Source of the DNA: Bradyrhizobium sp. 200
GTDB lineage: Bacteria > Pseudomonadota > Alphaproteobacteria > Rhizobiales > Xanthobacteraceae
DNA: 64,000 bases
Direction of reading: 5' to 3'
NCBI RefSeq assembly: GCF_023100945.1
Contig: NZ_CP064689.1
Span: 6,926,001 to 6,990,000, forward strand
Position 1 is the first letter of the stretch. The number at the start of each line of letters is the position of its first letter. Positions 44,759 through 54,393 of the stretch are shown in pieces. Both the position numbers and the translations under genes were made by a program. The notes below the pieces were generated by a model, which did no database searches, was not told the DNA's origin, and was given only the letters and a program-made list of their open reading frames with translations.

Positions 44759-45640
44759 TCAGCGTCTCCGCCGTGAGCGGACATCGAACAGGTCGCGCAA
44801 GCCGTCCCCGAGCAGGTTGACGGCAAGCACCGCGACGGCAAGGCAGGTGCCGGGGGCGAAGACCGTCAACGGGGCAATGGCGAGATATAGGCGCGACGTT
44901 GATATCATGTTGCCCCAGCTGGGGATCTCAGGCGGCACACCGAACCCAAGGAAGCTTAGGCCGGCTTCTATCAGAATCGCACTTGCGCAGACATTTGCGC
45001 TCTGGACCATAAGGGCCGGAATTGTACTCGGCAGGATATGCCGCCACAGCACCTTCGGGAGGCGCGCCCCACCGCAGAGCGCCGCCTCCACATAGGGACG
45101 CTCCCGAACACTGAGAACGACCGATCGAACCAGCCGCGCCACGCTTGGGATTTCGCGGATCGTGATGGCGACGACGAGGATGCCAATTCCCGGGCCCATC
45201 AGAAAAATAAGAGCAATCGCGAGCAGAATCGTCGGGATCGACATCAAGCCGTCCATCACTCGCATTACAACATTGTCAAGCCAGCGAACGTAACCGGCGA
45301 TAACGCCGATCAGAAGCCCGCCGAGAGCCGCGCTCGCCGCCGACATCAATCCCACCACGAGGGAGATCCGGGCGCCGAAGACAGTCCGCGCAAACACGTC
45401 TCGACCCAAGTTATCGCTCCCAAACCACATCTCGGCTGAAGGCGGCTGAAGGCGTTTGAGTGGATCCATGCTTAGTGGATCGCCAGCGTAAAGCGGGGCA
45501 GAGAGCGTTAGAATGATCAACAGTGCCAAGATGCCAGCGCCTGCAAAGACCAGCGGATACCGCTTTGCCAGACGAGGAACGTTGGGTAATCGTAGCCGGC
45601 ACATCGGCCCCGTTTCAACTGATGCGAAGGAGAGGGTCAT
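44759..45640 (-). CDS. Peptide ABC transporter permease, DppC/OppC type
   Basis: 293-residue inner-membrane permease. It has an N-terminal helix (YPLVFAGAGILALLIILTLS), the OppC-type segment HWFG-like MWFGSDNLGRDVFARTVFGARISLVVG, and the EAA-like loop REIPSVARLVRSVVLSVRERPYVEAALCGGA. ATG 45640 is one base after the upstream permease stop. Confidence 0.93.
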   Translation of the reverse strand: MTLSFASVETGPMCRLRLPNVPRLAKRYPLVFAGAGILALLIILTLSAPLYAGDPLSMDPLKRLQPPSAEMWFGSDNLGRDVFARTVFGARISLVVGLMSAASAALGGLLIGVIAGYVRWLDNVVMRVMDGLMSIPTILLAIALIFLMGPGIGILVVAITIREIPSVARLVRSVVLSVRERPYVEAALCGGARLPKVLWRHILPSTIPALMVQSANVCASAILIEAGLSFLGFGVPPEIPSWGNMISTSRLYLAIAPLTVFAPGTCLAVAVLAVNLLGDGLRDLFDVRSRRRR

Positions 45641-45641
45641 A

Positions 45642-46583
45642 TCAGTACCGGATGCGGGGATCGACCAGAATGTAAGCAAGATCGACCGCTAAATTGACTA
45701 CGACATACAGGCCCGAAACGAGGATTAGCATGCCTTGAATGATAGGATAGTCGCGATTGTTAATCGCATCGACCACCAAGCGACCTACACCAGGTATGTT
45801 GAACACCGTTTCCGTGATAACGACGCCACCAATCAAAGAGGTGAAACTTATGCCGATCACGGTGAGGATTGGAACACCCGCATTCTTCAGGGCGTGATGG
45901 AAAAGCATGGAAAATGACGAGGCGCCCTTGGCAGCGGCCGTTCGCATATAGTCTTCCGACAGGACTTCAAGCATGCTCGCGCGCGCAATCCGGGCGATGA
46001 AAGCAATATAGGGAAGGCTCAACGTCAAGGTTGGCAGGATCAGGCGCAAGATCCAAGGCCCGAGGCCGTGGCCAGCAGATTGGTATCCTTGAACCGGCAA
46101 CCACTGCGATTTGATGGCGAAGAGGTAAATGAGAAAATAGCCGACGACAAACACAGGAACAGAAAACCCGAGCGTCGCAAAGGCAGAAAGAACGCGATCA
46201 ATGAGTCCGCCACTTCGCCACGCGGCGAAAACTCCGAAGGAGACCCCGATCGTCACCGAAACGATCATTGTCAGGATCGTCAGGGAAATCGTCGGCTCCA
46301 GCCGCTGGGAGATGAGTTCGAGCACGGGCCGCCCGGTAAAAATTGACGTTCCGAAATCGCCGAGGAGGATGCCTAGTGCCCAATGCACAAACTGAACTGG
46401 CAGAGGGTCGTTGAATCCAAGCTTTTCGCGGATGCCGTCTATCATCTGTGGCGTGGCCGAATCGCCTGCGAGGATGGCCGCAGGGTCTCCAGGCGCCAGC
46501 CTGAGAAGCAGGAAGACGAAGATCCCGACCATCACCATGACGACGACGGTCCAGACCAGCCTGTGAAGTATGTAAGCAGCCAT
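45642..46583 (-). CDS. Peptide ABC transporter permease, DppB/OppB type
   Basis: 313-residue permease with an N-terminal signal-anchor helix (YILHRLVWTVVVMVMVGIFVF), the LRLAPGDPAAILAGD motif and the EAA loop IARIARASMLEVLSEDYMRTAAAKGAS, all classic for DppB. It starts eight bases after the binding-protein stop and is followed with minimal spacing by the second permease. Confidence 0.94.
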   Translation of the reverse strand: MAAYILHRLVWTVVVMVMVGIFVFLLLRLAPGDPAAILAGDSATPQMIDGIREKLGFNDPLPVQFVHWALGILLGDFGTSIFTGRPVLELISQRLEPTISLTILTMIVSVTIGVSFGVFAAWRSGGLIDRVLSAFATLGFSVPVFVVGYFLIYLFAIKSQWLPVQGYQSAGHGLGPWILRLILPTLTLSLPYIAFIARIARASMLEVLSEDYMRTAAAKGASSFSMLFHHALKNAGVPILTVIGISFTSLIGGVVITETVFNIPGVGRLVVDAINNRDYPIIQGMLILVSGLYVVVNLAVDLAYILVDPRIRY

Positions 46584-46590
46584 TGTGCCC

Positions 46591-48198
46591 TCAGGCCTTC
46601 TGCATGTTCCACATCGGGATAACCGATGGCATGCCGATGAGACCGGTGAGATTCTTGCGTCGCGCGATTGGCCAGAACGTTTGACCCAACATAACGGAGC
46701 CGACGAAATCCCACCATACGTTCTGCATCTTGCGGGCTAGCGCCTTGCGCGTTTCGAGCGCATCGACATCCGCCCACTTGGTTCGAAGAGCCTCAAATTC
46801 GTCGCTCTTCGGCCAGCCGACCCAAGCTTTGTCGCCATTCGCAAGAAAAAAAACATTGCCAATTGGATCGCCTTGGCTATAGCCGCTACCGCTGGTGATG
46901 AAGATATTCCAGCCGCCGCTCTCGATGGGACCTTTGTTGGCACGGCGTGTAACAACCCCGCCCCAGTCGCTCGGCGCAAGCTCGGCATTGACCCCGATCT
47001 TCCGCAGTTCGGCTGCCAGAAGCTGGGATGCATGGCTTAGGAACGCTATATTTGTGGGTTGGAGAATGACGATTTTCTCACCGGCATATCCGGCCTCTTT
47101 GAACAGCTGCCTTGCCTTTTCCGGATCGCCGCCCTTCCTGTACCACCCGGTATTTTCGTCGTTGGAATAGAGCGTATCATTTCCAAATACCGAGGTGACG
47201 GTGCGGCCGTATTTTGGGTTGGGGGACATGACACGCACGAACGCCTCCTGATCGATCAGGTGAAGCATCGCCTGGCGCGCCTTTACATTGTCGAACGGCT
47301 TCTGCAGAAAGTTCAAGCGCACGTATACGTTACTGCCGGTCTTGTCCAAAACTTGGAGGTTTAGGTTGGGATCGCCTTCGACCGCTGAGTAAAAATCGAC
47401 GGGGGGCGCCCCAAGGAAATCGATCTCCCCCGCCTGCAAGGCCGCGAAAGCGGTCTGTTCATCCGCGATATTCTCCCAGATGACGCGATCGACGTTGACG
47501 ATTTTCGCGCCGGCCAGTCCGTCGGACGGCTCCTTGCGCGGCACGTATTTTTCATTGCGATCGTAGCTGAAGCTCGCGCCCGGCCTGGCAAGAGCCTCGT
47601 TGAACTTGAACGGACCCGATCCGATATTCGCGGTCACCTGCTCGGTGGCGGGCCGTTTCGCGTCCTTCTCGCGCATCATGTACGGGCACGACGACAAAGG
47701 CGTCGCCAGAATATCGATCAGGAGACCCAGCGGCTCCTTGAGCGCGATCGTGAAGGTTTTGTCGTCCATCTTCGAGATGTCTTTCGCCCGCTCCAGAATC
47801 AGTTGACCGCCAGAAGCGACTTGGCCCCATCGTCGGATCGAGGCGACACAGTCCGCCGCCGTGACGGGCGAGCCATCGTGCCAACCGAGACCATCCCGGA
47901 GCTCGAAAGTATACGTCTTTTTGTCGTCGGAAACGCGCCACTTCTGCACCATCTGGGGTTGTGGCATCAACTTGGAGTCGAGCGAGAACAGCGTGTCATA
48001 AATCGCCGCGCCATGGTGGTTCGTGATTGTAGCCGTCGTATAGATGGGATCAAAAACGCGGAGGTCACCAGACCCCATCACCATCCGGACGGTCCGCGCC
48101 GCAGTTGACGCAGTCTGTGCCCGCAGAACCCTTGGGATCGATACGGCCACTCCAGCGGCCAAGCCCGTTTTAACGAGATCACGTCGAGAAATCCGCAT
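46591..48198 (-). CDS. Peptide ABC transporter substrate-binding protein (operon copy)
   Basis: 535-residue SBP_bac_5 protein with a twin-arginine signal (MRISRRDLVKTGLAAGVAVS). It closely matches the orphan binding protein at 25286-26890 over its whole length, with long shared stretches such as LRVFDPIYTTA and PFDNVKARQAMLHLIDQ, indicating duplication. As first gene of the complete five-gene ABC operon it delivers peptides, opine-like or other amino compounds to DppBCDF. The nearby aminotransferase and amine oxidase genes suggest a non-standard amine or amino acid substrate. Box about 445 bases upstream at 48640. Confidence 0.94.
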   Translation of the reverse strand: MRISRRDLVKTGLAAGVAVSIPRVLRAQTASTAARTVRMVMGSGDLRVFDPIYTTATITNHHGAAIYDTLFSLDSKLMPQPQMVQKWRVSDDKKTYTFELRDGLGWHDGSPVTAADCVASIRRWGQVASGGQLILERAKDISKMDDKTFTIALKEPLGLLIDILATPLSSCPYMMREKDAKRPATEQVTANIGSGPFKFNEALARPGASFSYDRNEKYVPRKEPSDGLAGAKIVNVDRVIWENIADEQTAFAALQAGEIDFLGAPPVDFYSAVEGDPNLNLQVLDKTGSNVYVRLNFLQKPFDNVKARQAMLHLIDQEAFVRVMSPNPKYGRTVTSVFGNDTLYSNDENTGWYRKGGDPEKARQLFKEAGYAGEKIVILQPTNIAFLSHASQLLAAELRKIGVNAELAPSDWGGVVTRRANKGPIESGGWNIFITSGSGYSQGDPIGNVFFLANGDKAWVGWPKSDEFEALRTKWADVDALETRKALARKMQNVWWDFVGSVMLGQTFWPIARRKNLTGLIGMPSVIPMWNMQKA

Positions 48199-49082
48199 GA
48201 CAATTCCCTTCTATTGGTCCGCTTGCGGTGCTTTCACCGCACCCTTGCCACTTGCCGCACTTCAAATCGTCGGGTCTAGTACTACCTATGTTCGAGGCAA
48301 TCCGGCCGTCCTTCATCCAGAACGGGATTGAAAAGGAGTACTGAGATCGCACCAGGCGAATTCGTGGTCATCGGAGATGCGGCCGCCCGGCGCTTCAGGG
48401 CAGTGCGATTTTTGATGCGCCGGTATTTGTCCTGGGCGGCTTCCGCGGAAGAGACTCTAGCCCACCACTTGCAAGGATGGACCAACTCGCCTGCTCTACC
48501 CGGCTTGCGGTTCACTTCACAGCTCTCATTGTTTCGCTCCCCGGGGTTTCGATCCGCTCTTTGCCGCGCGGAAACTTTCATCTTTGTGTCAACATTACCT
48601 GGCGCGAAAGATGAATTTCGCTAATTCATGACCGCCCATTGCCGAAATTATGCGCCCTATCCAGAGAACTCGAAGTTTTCACACATCAAGCATCAACTCC
48701 GTGCGCGATTGCTCAATGCGGCACTAGAATGCAGTGGCCAACCGCTCGCCGGGGCTGCCCGTATATTCGCGGTTATAGAAGCAGCGAGACTGCGGTGCAG
48801 GCGGGCAAGATCGCGCGGGCTGTCAATGACGACGAGTCCTGTGGGACAGTCGAATGGCTCACGGAGAATTCAAGGTTCATTTGGGTCGACCAAGCGACTT
48901 GGCTCGAGGAGATATCGCTGCCGGCAACGAGCTGCTTGAGCTTTAGAAGTCCCATTCTGTGCAATCATGACATTGGACCTGATCGAGGAGCAGGATCGGG
49001 TCCGCCGGGAGTGTCTCGGCTGCAGCCGTGCTGCAAGGGATCGAAACTCCCGACGCTGCATCTAGGTTTTGTACCCGCTTAT
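48199..49082. other. Upstream region of the transporter operon
   Basis: About 880 bases without a recognised gene. The Lrp-type box at 48640 with AAGTTTTCA at 48673 is the only regular feature. Confidence 0.5.
48640..48655 (+). promoter_or_regulatory. Candidate Lrp-type box (transporter operon)
   Basis: TGCCGAAATTATGCGC, core GAAATTATGCG. AAGTTTTCA follows 19 bases after the core at 48673. Confidence 0.45.
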
Positions 49083-49492
49083 TCAGAATCTGTGCGCTGC
49101 CATGGCGGAGATATCGAAGTGAGGCTGCTGCCCCGCAACAAGTGCCGCAAGCAGCTTTGCCGTTGCCGGCGCCTGCGTCACGCCGGAGTGACCATGGCCG
49201 AATCCGTAGAATAGACCGCCACAGGATCGGGCAGCGCCAATGCATATGCAGCCAGCGGATCGCGAATGGTCCCGACCTATCCATCAAGAACGTTGGAATG
49301 CGACGCCATAGTCCTGGCACCGACACCGGCATGATGGCTCCCGGGCTAATCCACCCGGCGTTGCCGTAAGACGCAGCCTGTCTGCCGCCGGGGCTTGCCT
49401 GGGTCGACGATGACGACTTGTCGGCTTGTTCGCTGAATTTCCAGCGCCGTCATCAGGCCCAAAATGCCGGCGCCGATGACCACGACTTTCAT
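49083..49492 (-). pseudogene. Remnant of a D-amino-acid dehydrogenase-like (DadA) gene
   Basis: The start MKVVVIGAGILGLMTALEIQ (ATG 49492) is a FAD motif. In a second frame QAASYGNAGWISPGAIMPVSVPGLWRRIPTFL is the next DadA segment, and near the end a third frame gives FYGFGHGHSGVTQAPATAKLLAALVAGQQPHFD with stop at 49083, the DadA C-terminus. Some 280 middle residues and two frames are lost, so it is inactive. It is downstream of the aminotransferase on the same strand and may have belonged to that operon. Confidence 0.8.
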
Positions 49493-49884
49493 CTCATGCT
49501 GCGAGCGGATTTTCGCGTCCATATCCGTCTGCCCTCCATTGATGCTCGCGCGTCTCTGAAGGCAGGTGACAAGCTAATGTCGCCGATTCGATCATTCTGT
49601 TCACGCCTCAGGGTGAGGTATGTTTTCGGGCCCTCATGATAGACGCCCGTCCGCCAAAACTCGGGGACCCTATGTGCGGAGGTCCGCCGAGCACGACGAA
49701 TTCGCTTCTGTGCTGGCGCAATAGGACTGCGGTTAAAACGTGGTCGCGGCCCGCGTGTGGCACGAACAGGTTTCTGCAACACTTTGGCCGTTGCTGGCGG
49801 ACCATGAGTCAACGAAGTCTGCCCAGCAATCTTGTCAAGCCGCTGGCCCCGTTCGGATCACCAACTGCAGACCAGGATCTTGCT
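49493..49884. other. Spacer between the DadA remnant and the aminotransferase
   Basis: About 390 bases. Broken open frames suggest debris of another gene, but I cannot assign it to a family. Confidence 0.4.
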
Positions 49885-51285
49885 TCAAGTGGTTTGCGAT
49901 TCTTTCGCGAGCTCGTCCATCACTTGCTTCGTCGCTCGATACGCGAGATCAATCATCTCATCTATCTCAGACTCGGATACAATGAGAGGGGGAGCAAAAC
50001 CAAGAATATCTCCATGCGGCATTGCTCGTGCAATAAGGCCTCTATCACGGGCAGCCTTCGATATGCGGGCGCCCACCTTGATCTGCGGATCAAATCGCCG
50101 CTTCGTCTGGCGATCTGCAACGAACTCGATCGCGCCGAGCAAGCCCACGCCTCGCACTTCCCCGACGATCTCGAGCTGAGCAAACCGTTCCTTCAGTCGC
50201 TTTTGGAAGTGCGAGCCAACCGTTCTGGCGCGGTTGGTTAGCTCCTCCTTTTCGAAAATGTCGAGTACTGCGTTGGCTGCAGCAGCCGCAATTGGATGCC
50301 CAGAATAAGTATACCCGTGGGAGAATGCACCGACTCGATCGGCCGCCTCCTCCATGACGTTGTAGACCCGCTGACCGACAATGGCGGCCGAGAGCGGTAT
50401 ATAACCTGATGTCAGACCTTTGGCGACAGTCACCAAATCTGGCTCCATCCCATAGAGGATGCTGCCGAAGTCTGCGCCCGTTCGACCGAATCCACAGATC
50501 ACCTCATCGGCGATCAGAAGTACGTCGTACCGCCTGAGAACCGCCTGGATTTCGCGCCAGTACCCCGTCGGCGGCGGCGTAATGCCCCCCGTACCCAGCA
50601 CGGGCTCAGCGATGAAGGCGCCGATCGTTTCCGGCCCCTCTCGCAGGATCAGCTTCTCAAGTTCAGCTGCACGTCGGCGAGAGAAAGACTCCTCCGTTTC
50701 ACCCGGCTCAGCTCCCCAGTAGTGATGCGGGCTCCCGGTGTGCAGAATGCCCGGAAAGGGTAGATCCATGTGGTCGTGGTAGAAGGACATCCCGGTCATC
50801 GAACCGGAAATCACCGAACAGCCATGGTAACCCCGCTCGCGCGAGATGATCTTCTTTTTCTTAGGCTGACCACGCAGATTATTGTAGTACCAGACAAGCT
50901 TCGCTTGTGTCTCGTTGGCATCGGATCCAGACAGCCCGTAAAACACCTTGCTCGGCGCGCCCGGTGCGATGCGCACGAGGCGATCTGACAGAGTTGCCAG
51001 CTCTTCGTTCGTATGGGCCGCATATGTGTGATAGTAAGCCAACTTGTATGCCTGCCGCGCGATAGCCTCCGCGACTTCGGTGCGACCGTAGCCGACGTTT
51101 ACACAATAGAGACCAGCAAACCCGTCGATATAACTGCGCCCCTCTGCGTCTTTGATACAAATGCCTTTGCCGCCCGTGACGATGGTGGGATCACCGATCT
51201 TACCTGTCGCGAAATCCTTGAGCTGAGTAAAGGGATGCAGAACACTGGATCGATCTCGTTCAGCGATAGTCTTGATATCAATCAT
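49885..51285 (-). CDS. Class III (omega) aminotransferase
   Basis: 466-residue PLP enzyme. Lys289 in VTVAKGLTSGYIPLSA is the Schiff-base residue and Asp260 in LLIADEVICGFGRTG holds the PLP nitrogen. Also visible are YGLSGSDANETQAKL and YHGCSVISGSMTG. Sequence style matches omega-amino acid or diamine:pyruvate aminotransferases rather than ornithine or acetylornithine types. Only ten bases separate it from the upstream aldehyde dehydrogenase, so amine to aldehyde to acid steps are encoded together. With pyruvate as acceptor, the alanine formed could be handled by the alanine dehydrogenases encoded nearby. Confidence 0.93.
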   Translation of the reverse strand: MIDIKTIAERDRSSVLHPFTQLKDFATGKIGDPTIVTGGKGICIKDAEGRSYIDGFAGLYCVNVGYGRTEVAEAIARQAYKLAYYHTYAAHTNEELATLSDRLVRIAPGAPSKVFYGLSGSDANETQAKLVWYYNNLRGQPKKKKIISRERGYHGCSVISGSMTGMSFYHDHMDLPFPGILHTGSPHHYWGAEPGETEESFSRRRAAELEKLILREGPETIGAFIAEPVLGTGGITPPPTGYWREIQAVLRRYDVLLIADEVICGFGRTGADFGSILYGMEPDLVTVAKGLTSGYIPLSAAIVGQRVYNVMEEAADRVGAFSHGYTYSGHPIAAAAANAVLDIFEKEELTNRARTVGSHFQKRLKERFAQLEIVGEVRGVGLLGAIEFVADRQTKRRFDPQIKVGARISKAARDRGLIARAMPHGDILGFAPPLIVSESEIDEMIDLAYRATKQVMDELAKESQTT

Positions 51286-51295
51286 GCCGGTTCTC

Positions 51296-52885
51296 CTAAG
51301 TCAGTAAATCGCCGAAGCAGACGTACTTGAGTTCCATGTATTCTGCTAAGCCGTGTCTCGAGCCCTCACGACCGAGCCCGGATTGCTTCCACCCACCGAA
51401 CGGAATCGGCGGCCCCGTGAATGATGCCGTATTGATACCAAGCATCCCGCACTCGATTTGCTCAGAAAGTCGGAGCGCGCGGCGCAGGTTGTCCGTGTAG
51501 ACGTATCCGGCCAGGCCCTTCTCGTTAGCATTGGCTCGGCCTATGACTTCTTGTTCAGAGTCGAACGGGAGTACGGCAGCAACGGGCCCAAACGTCTCCT
51601 CTTGCGCGACCAGCATTTCCTCGGTGACATCACTGAGCAGTGTCGGCGGAACGAAGTTCGGGCCCAAACCAGCCCCCTGGTTGGCAGAGAATACTCGCGC
51701 GCCCCTCTTCACCGCATCATCGATTTGGGACAGACACTTGTTGGCGACAGAGAACTTGGTCATCGGTCCGATGTCGGTTGAAGGTTCAAGACCGTGACCC
51801 ACTTTCAATTGAGCGATTGCCCCAGCAAACGCATCGACGAAAGCACCATAGATGCTCCTCTGGACATAGATGCGATTTGCGGCGAGACAATCCTGACCGG
51901 AAGTTGCAAACTTTGCGGCCATCGCCCCCTTGACGGCCTTTTCAAGATCTACATCATCGAAGATGATGAAGGGGGCATGCCCACCCAGTTCGAGCGACAC
52001 CTTCTTAACCGTGTCCGCCGCCCCCTCCAGAAGTAAACGCCCCACCTCCGTAGATCCCGTGAACGAAAGCGCACGTATTCTTGTATCGCGCAACAGCGGC
52101 GTTGAAAGCTCGATGGGATTGCCAACGAGCACTTGAAGTACGCCGGGCGGAACCCCAGCCTCCTCCGCCAATCTAGCCAGGGCAAGAGCAGAGAGCGGTG
52201 TCTCGGGAGCAGGCTTCACAATGATTGGACAACCGGCCGCAAGAGCAGCCCCCGCCTTTCGAGTAATCATTGCGACTGGAAAATTCCACGGGGTGATGGC
52301 TGCCGCGATACCGATTGGCTGCATCCTTACGTGAAGCAGACTACCAGCCTTATGGCTGGGGATCGTTTCACCATATGCGCGCTCTCCTTCCGCGGCGAAC
52401 CACTCGAGAAATCCAGCACCGTATGCAATTTCATGGCGCGCCTCGGCCAACGGCTTGCCCTGCTCGCTCGTCACCAGGATGGCGAGTTCTTCCGAATGGT
52501 CGAGCATCAGCGACGCCCAAGACCTGAGAATCGCTGCACGCCTCATCGGCAACAGATCGCGCCATGAAGCAAACGACCGATCAGCTGCCGCGATCGCCAG
52601 ATCCATGTCTGCTGCAGAGCAATGGGCAACCTCCGCGATCTCCTCCCCAGTAGCAGGATCGACAACAACCCCTCTTTGCTCGCCCGCAATCCATCGGCCG
52701 TCGATAAGCGCGCTTCCCGCCACGAAGTCGCGGCGACTGAGATTCTCCAGGTGTCGGATAGCAAAACCGGACAAAGGAGAACTTTTGCGCCGAAAAGTTT
52801 GATGGGCCATCTGAACCATGTGGTCATTTGTTGAAATTGCCGGAGCAATCAGCATACTGATGTCGTAAACAGATTTGCGTCGCAT
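51296..52885 (-). CDS. NAD(P)-dependent aldehyde dehydrogenase (succinate-semialdehyde dehydrogenase type)
   Basis: 529-residue ALDH with catalytic Glu299 (VSLELGGHAPFI) and Cys333 (ATSGQDCLAANR), AAITPWNFPVAMITRKAG and FGGWKQSGLGREGSRHGLAEY, a GabD-like pattern. Homology starts only near residue 48; ATGs at 52855, 52822 or 52810 may be the true start, because the 52885 start lies just 12 bases from the Lrp-type box at 52898. It is divergent from lrp copy 2, its likely regulator. Confidence 0.92.
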   Translation of the reverse strand: MRRKSVYDISMLIAPAISTNDHMVQMAHQTFRRKSSPLSGFAIRHLENLSRRDFVAGSALIDGRWIAGEQRGVVVDPATGEEIAEVAHCSAADMDLAIAAADRSFASWRDLLPMRRAAILRSWASLMLDHSEELAILVTSEQGKPLAEARHEIAYGAGFLEWFAAEGERAYGETIPSHKAGSLLHVRMQPIGIAAAITPWNFPVAMITRKAGAALAAGCPIIVKPAPETPLSALALARLAEEAGVPPGVLQVLVGNPIELSTPLLRDTRIRALSFTGSTEVGRLLLEGAADTVKKVSLELGGHAPFIIFDDVDLEKAVKGAMAAKFATSGQDCLAANRIYVQRSIYGAFVDAFAGAIAQLKVGHGLEPSTDIGPMTKFSVANKCLSQIDDAVKRGARVFSANQGAGLGPNFVPPTLLSDVTEEMLVAQEETFGPVAAVLPFDSEQEVIGRANANEKGLAGYVYTDNLRRALRLSEQIECGMLGINTASFTGPPIPFGGWKQSGLGREGSRHGLAEYMELKYVCFGDLLT

Positions 52886-52897
52886 TTTCCTGCCGTT

Positions 52898-52913
52898 CGG
52901 AGGATTTCCTGCA
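52898..52913 (-). promoter_or_regulatory. Candidate Lrp-type box (aldehyde dehydrogenase / lrp copy 2)
   Basis: On the minus strand GCAGGAAATCCTCCG with core GAAATCCT, between the divergent dehydrogenase and lrp starts. It could serve autoregulation and operon control together. Confidence 0.5.
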
Positions 52914-52961
52914 ACGCACGGGTATTTTGCGAGGGATTGCAGCTGAAGGCTGGTGACAACT

Positions 52962-53438
52962 ATGCGTTACGATCGAATAGATGCTCGGATCCTTGAGATC
53001 GTTCAGAAGAATAACCGTTTGACTTCCGAGGTCATCGGCGAAATGGCGGGGCTTTCTCCGACTGCGTGTCAACGCCGACTGAAGAGACTCCGTTCGGAAG
53101 GGATCATCGAGGCCGACGTTTCCATCGTCTCGGCGAGGGCGGTAGGAAGACCCATTCAGATGCTTGTGTTTGTGAACCTCGAACGGGAGCGTTCAGACAT
53201 CATCGACAGGTTCAAGAAGGCCATCAAAACGTCAGACGAAGTCGTCAATGGATTCTACGTCACCGGCGACGCTGATTTCGTCCTCTACATCACCGCGCGT
53301 ACGATGGAAGATTATGAGCAGTTCACCCGACGGTTCTTCTATGAAAACCCTGACATCAAGGGCTTCAATACAATGGTCATAATGGACCGTGTGAAAGTAG
53401 GCTTTGCCGTTCCGATCGAGCCTCCGCCTAACGATTAA
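52962..53438 (+). CDS. Lrp/AsnC-family transcriptional regulator (copy 2)
   Basis: 158 residues, almost the same as copy 1 (MRYDRIDARILEIVQKNNRLTSEVIGEMAGLSPTACQRRLKRLRSEG), with the RAM domain VVNGFYVTGDADFVLYITARTMEDYEQF intact. ATG 52962 parallels copy 1; a GTG at 52953 is an alternative. Divergence from the aldehyde dehydrogenase-aminotransferase operon points to local control, probably responding to an amino acid or amine. Confidence 0.95.
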   Translation: MRYDRIDARILEIVQKNNRLTSEVIGEMAGLSPTACQRRLKRLRSEGIIEADVSIVSARAVGRPIQMLVFVNLERERSDIIDRFKKAIKTSDEVVNGFYVTGDADFVLYITARTMEDYEQFTRRFFYENPDIKGFNTMVIMDRVKVGFAVPIEPPPND

Positions 53439-54393
53439 GACGGCGATTCATCTCCGGCAGCTAGGCCATGGCAGCATTGGTATGGCAATTCTCGTCCACA
53501 GGTGCACAGCCGATCCGGTTCTTATTTATCATATGAGTTCGTTTGGCGTATATCGTGACAGCTTTAAGAGAGGCTCAGTTGAAGTTGTTGATGGATTTTA
53601 CGTTCCCTGTGACGACGATTATTTCGATTGCGCGCGAGCATGGAGGCGTGGGAGCAATTCACGTGACGATTCGTCGATGGAAGGCTGACCTCAACGGGGG
53701 CGTAAGGGATAAGGGATCCCGTAGGGCGCGGCTTTGGCACTACAATTGAGCCTGTCAGGCGACTTATGCTGCTCCTTTACCTCGCGAATTTATGCCCCTG
53801 CGCTTTTTCGTCGCTTACTCGCCTAGAACGCAGAAAATCGGCCCGGCCGCCCCCTTACTCTATGTTCGTGTCGACGACCTGAGGAGAGTTCTCTTCAGGT
53901 CGAAGTGCGACGATACTCTAGCTCATGAAAACTGCGTCGCATTCACTTGCGTGAACCATGAGATCCTCACAAGAACAGGAACTCGGCGCTTGAAGAGGGT
54001 CGTTTGATGCTTGATCGAGCGACCCGGCGTCTCAACCGACCGAGATGTCAATGCTATGCCCACCTGCCGCACGAGCGGCGTCAATTTCCAAAGCAGGACA
54101 CGCGAGATTAGCGCGTCCCAATGGGGCAATGGCGCTACTTTGCTGTCAAAATTCAACCAGTGCGCCGAGAGCTTGGCGCTCAGTCTGTCACGGCGAGAGG
54201 TGAACTCGCGCACACCGCGGCAGTTGCCGATTGGTTGTCGCTTAGAGCCTTGGTGGGCTCATGAAGCCCCTGAAACAGCATATACTACTCGAACGAGATT
54301 AGCGGGGCCGTTAGCGATTTGTGGGCGGCCAAATCTGTCACGGCATCACGAATGTGGTCGAGGCAAAGTATGGGAGGCAAGCCAGGAATCGAG
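53439..54393. other. Region between lrp copy 2 and the MFS exporter
   Basis: No intact gene. It contains the lrp C-terminal remnant (53510-53690) and a hairpin at 53874-53902 (CGACCTGA…TCAGGTCG). The rest shows nothing recognisable. Confidence 0.55.
53510..53690 (+). pseudogene. C-terminal remnant of another lrp gene
   Basis: A broken reading with EVVDGFYVPCDDDYFDCARAW from 53578 corresponds to EVVNGFYVTGDADFVLYITAR in the intact copies. DNA blocks GAAGTTGTTGATGGATTTTACGT and the following GACGACGATTATTTCGA match with small gaps. Lying directly behind lrp copy 2, it looks like a collapsed tandem duplicate. Confidence 0.65.

Noticed and set aside
49489..49812. Minus-strand frame of 107 codons
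   Set aside because: No recognised family and no ribosome-binding site; overlaps the start of the DadA remnant, so probably debris.
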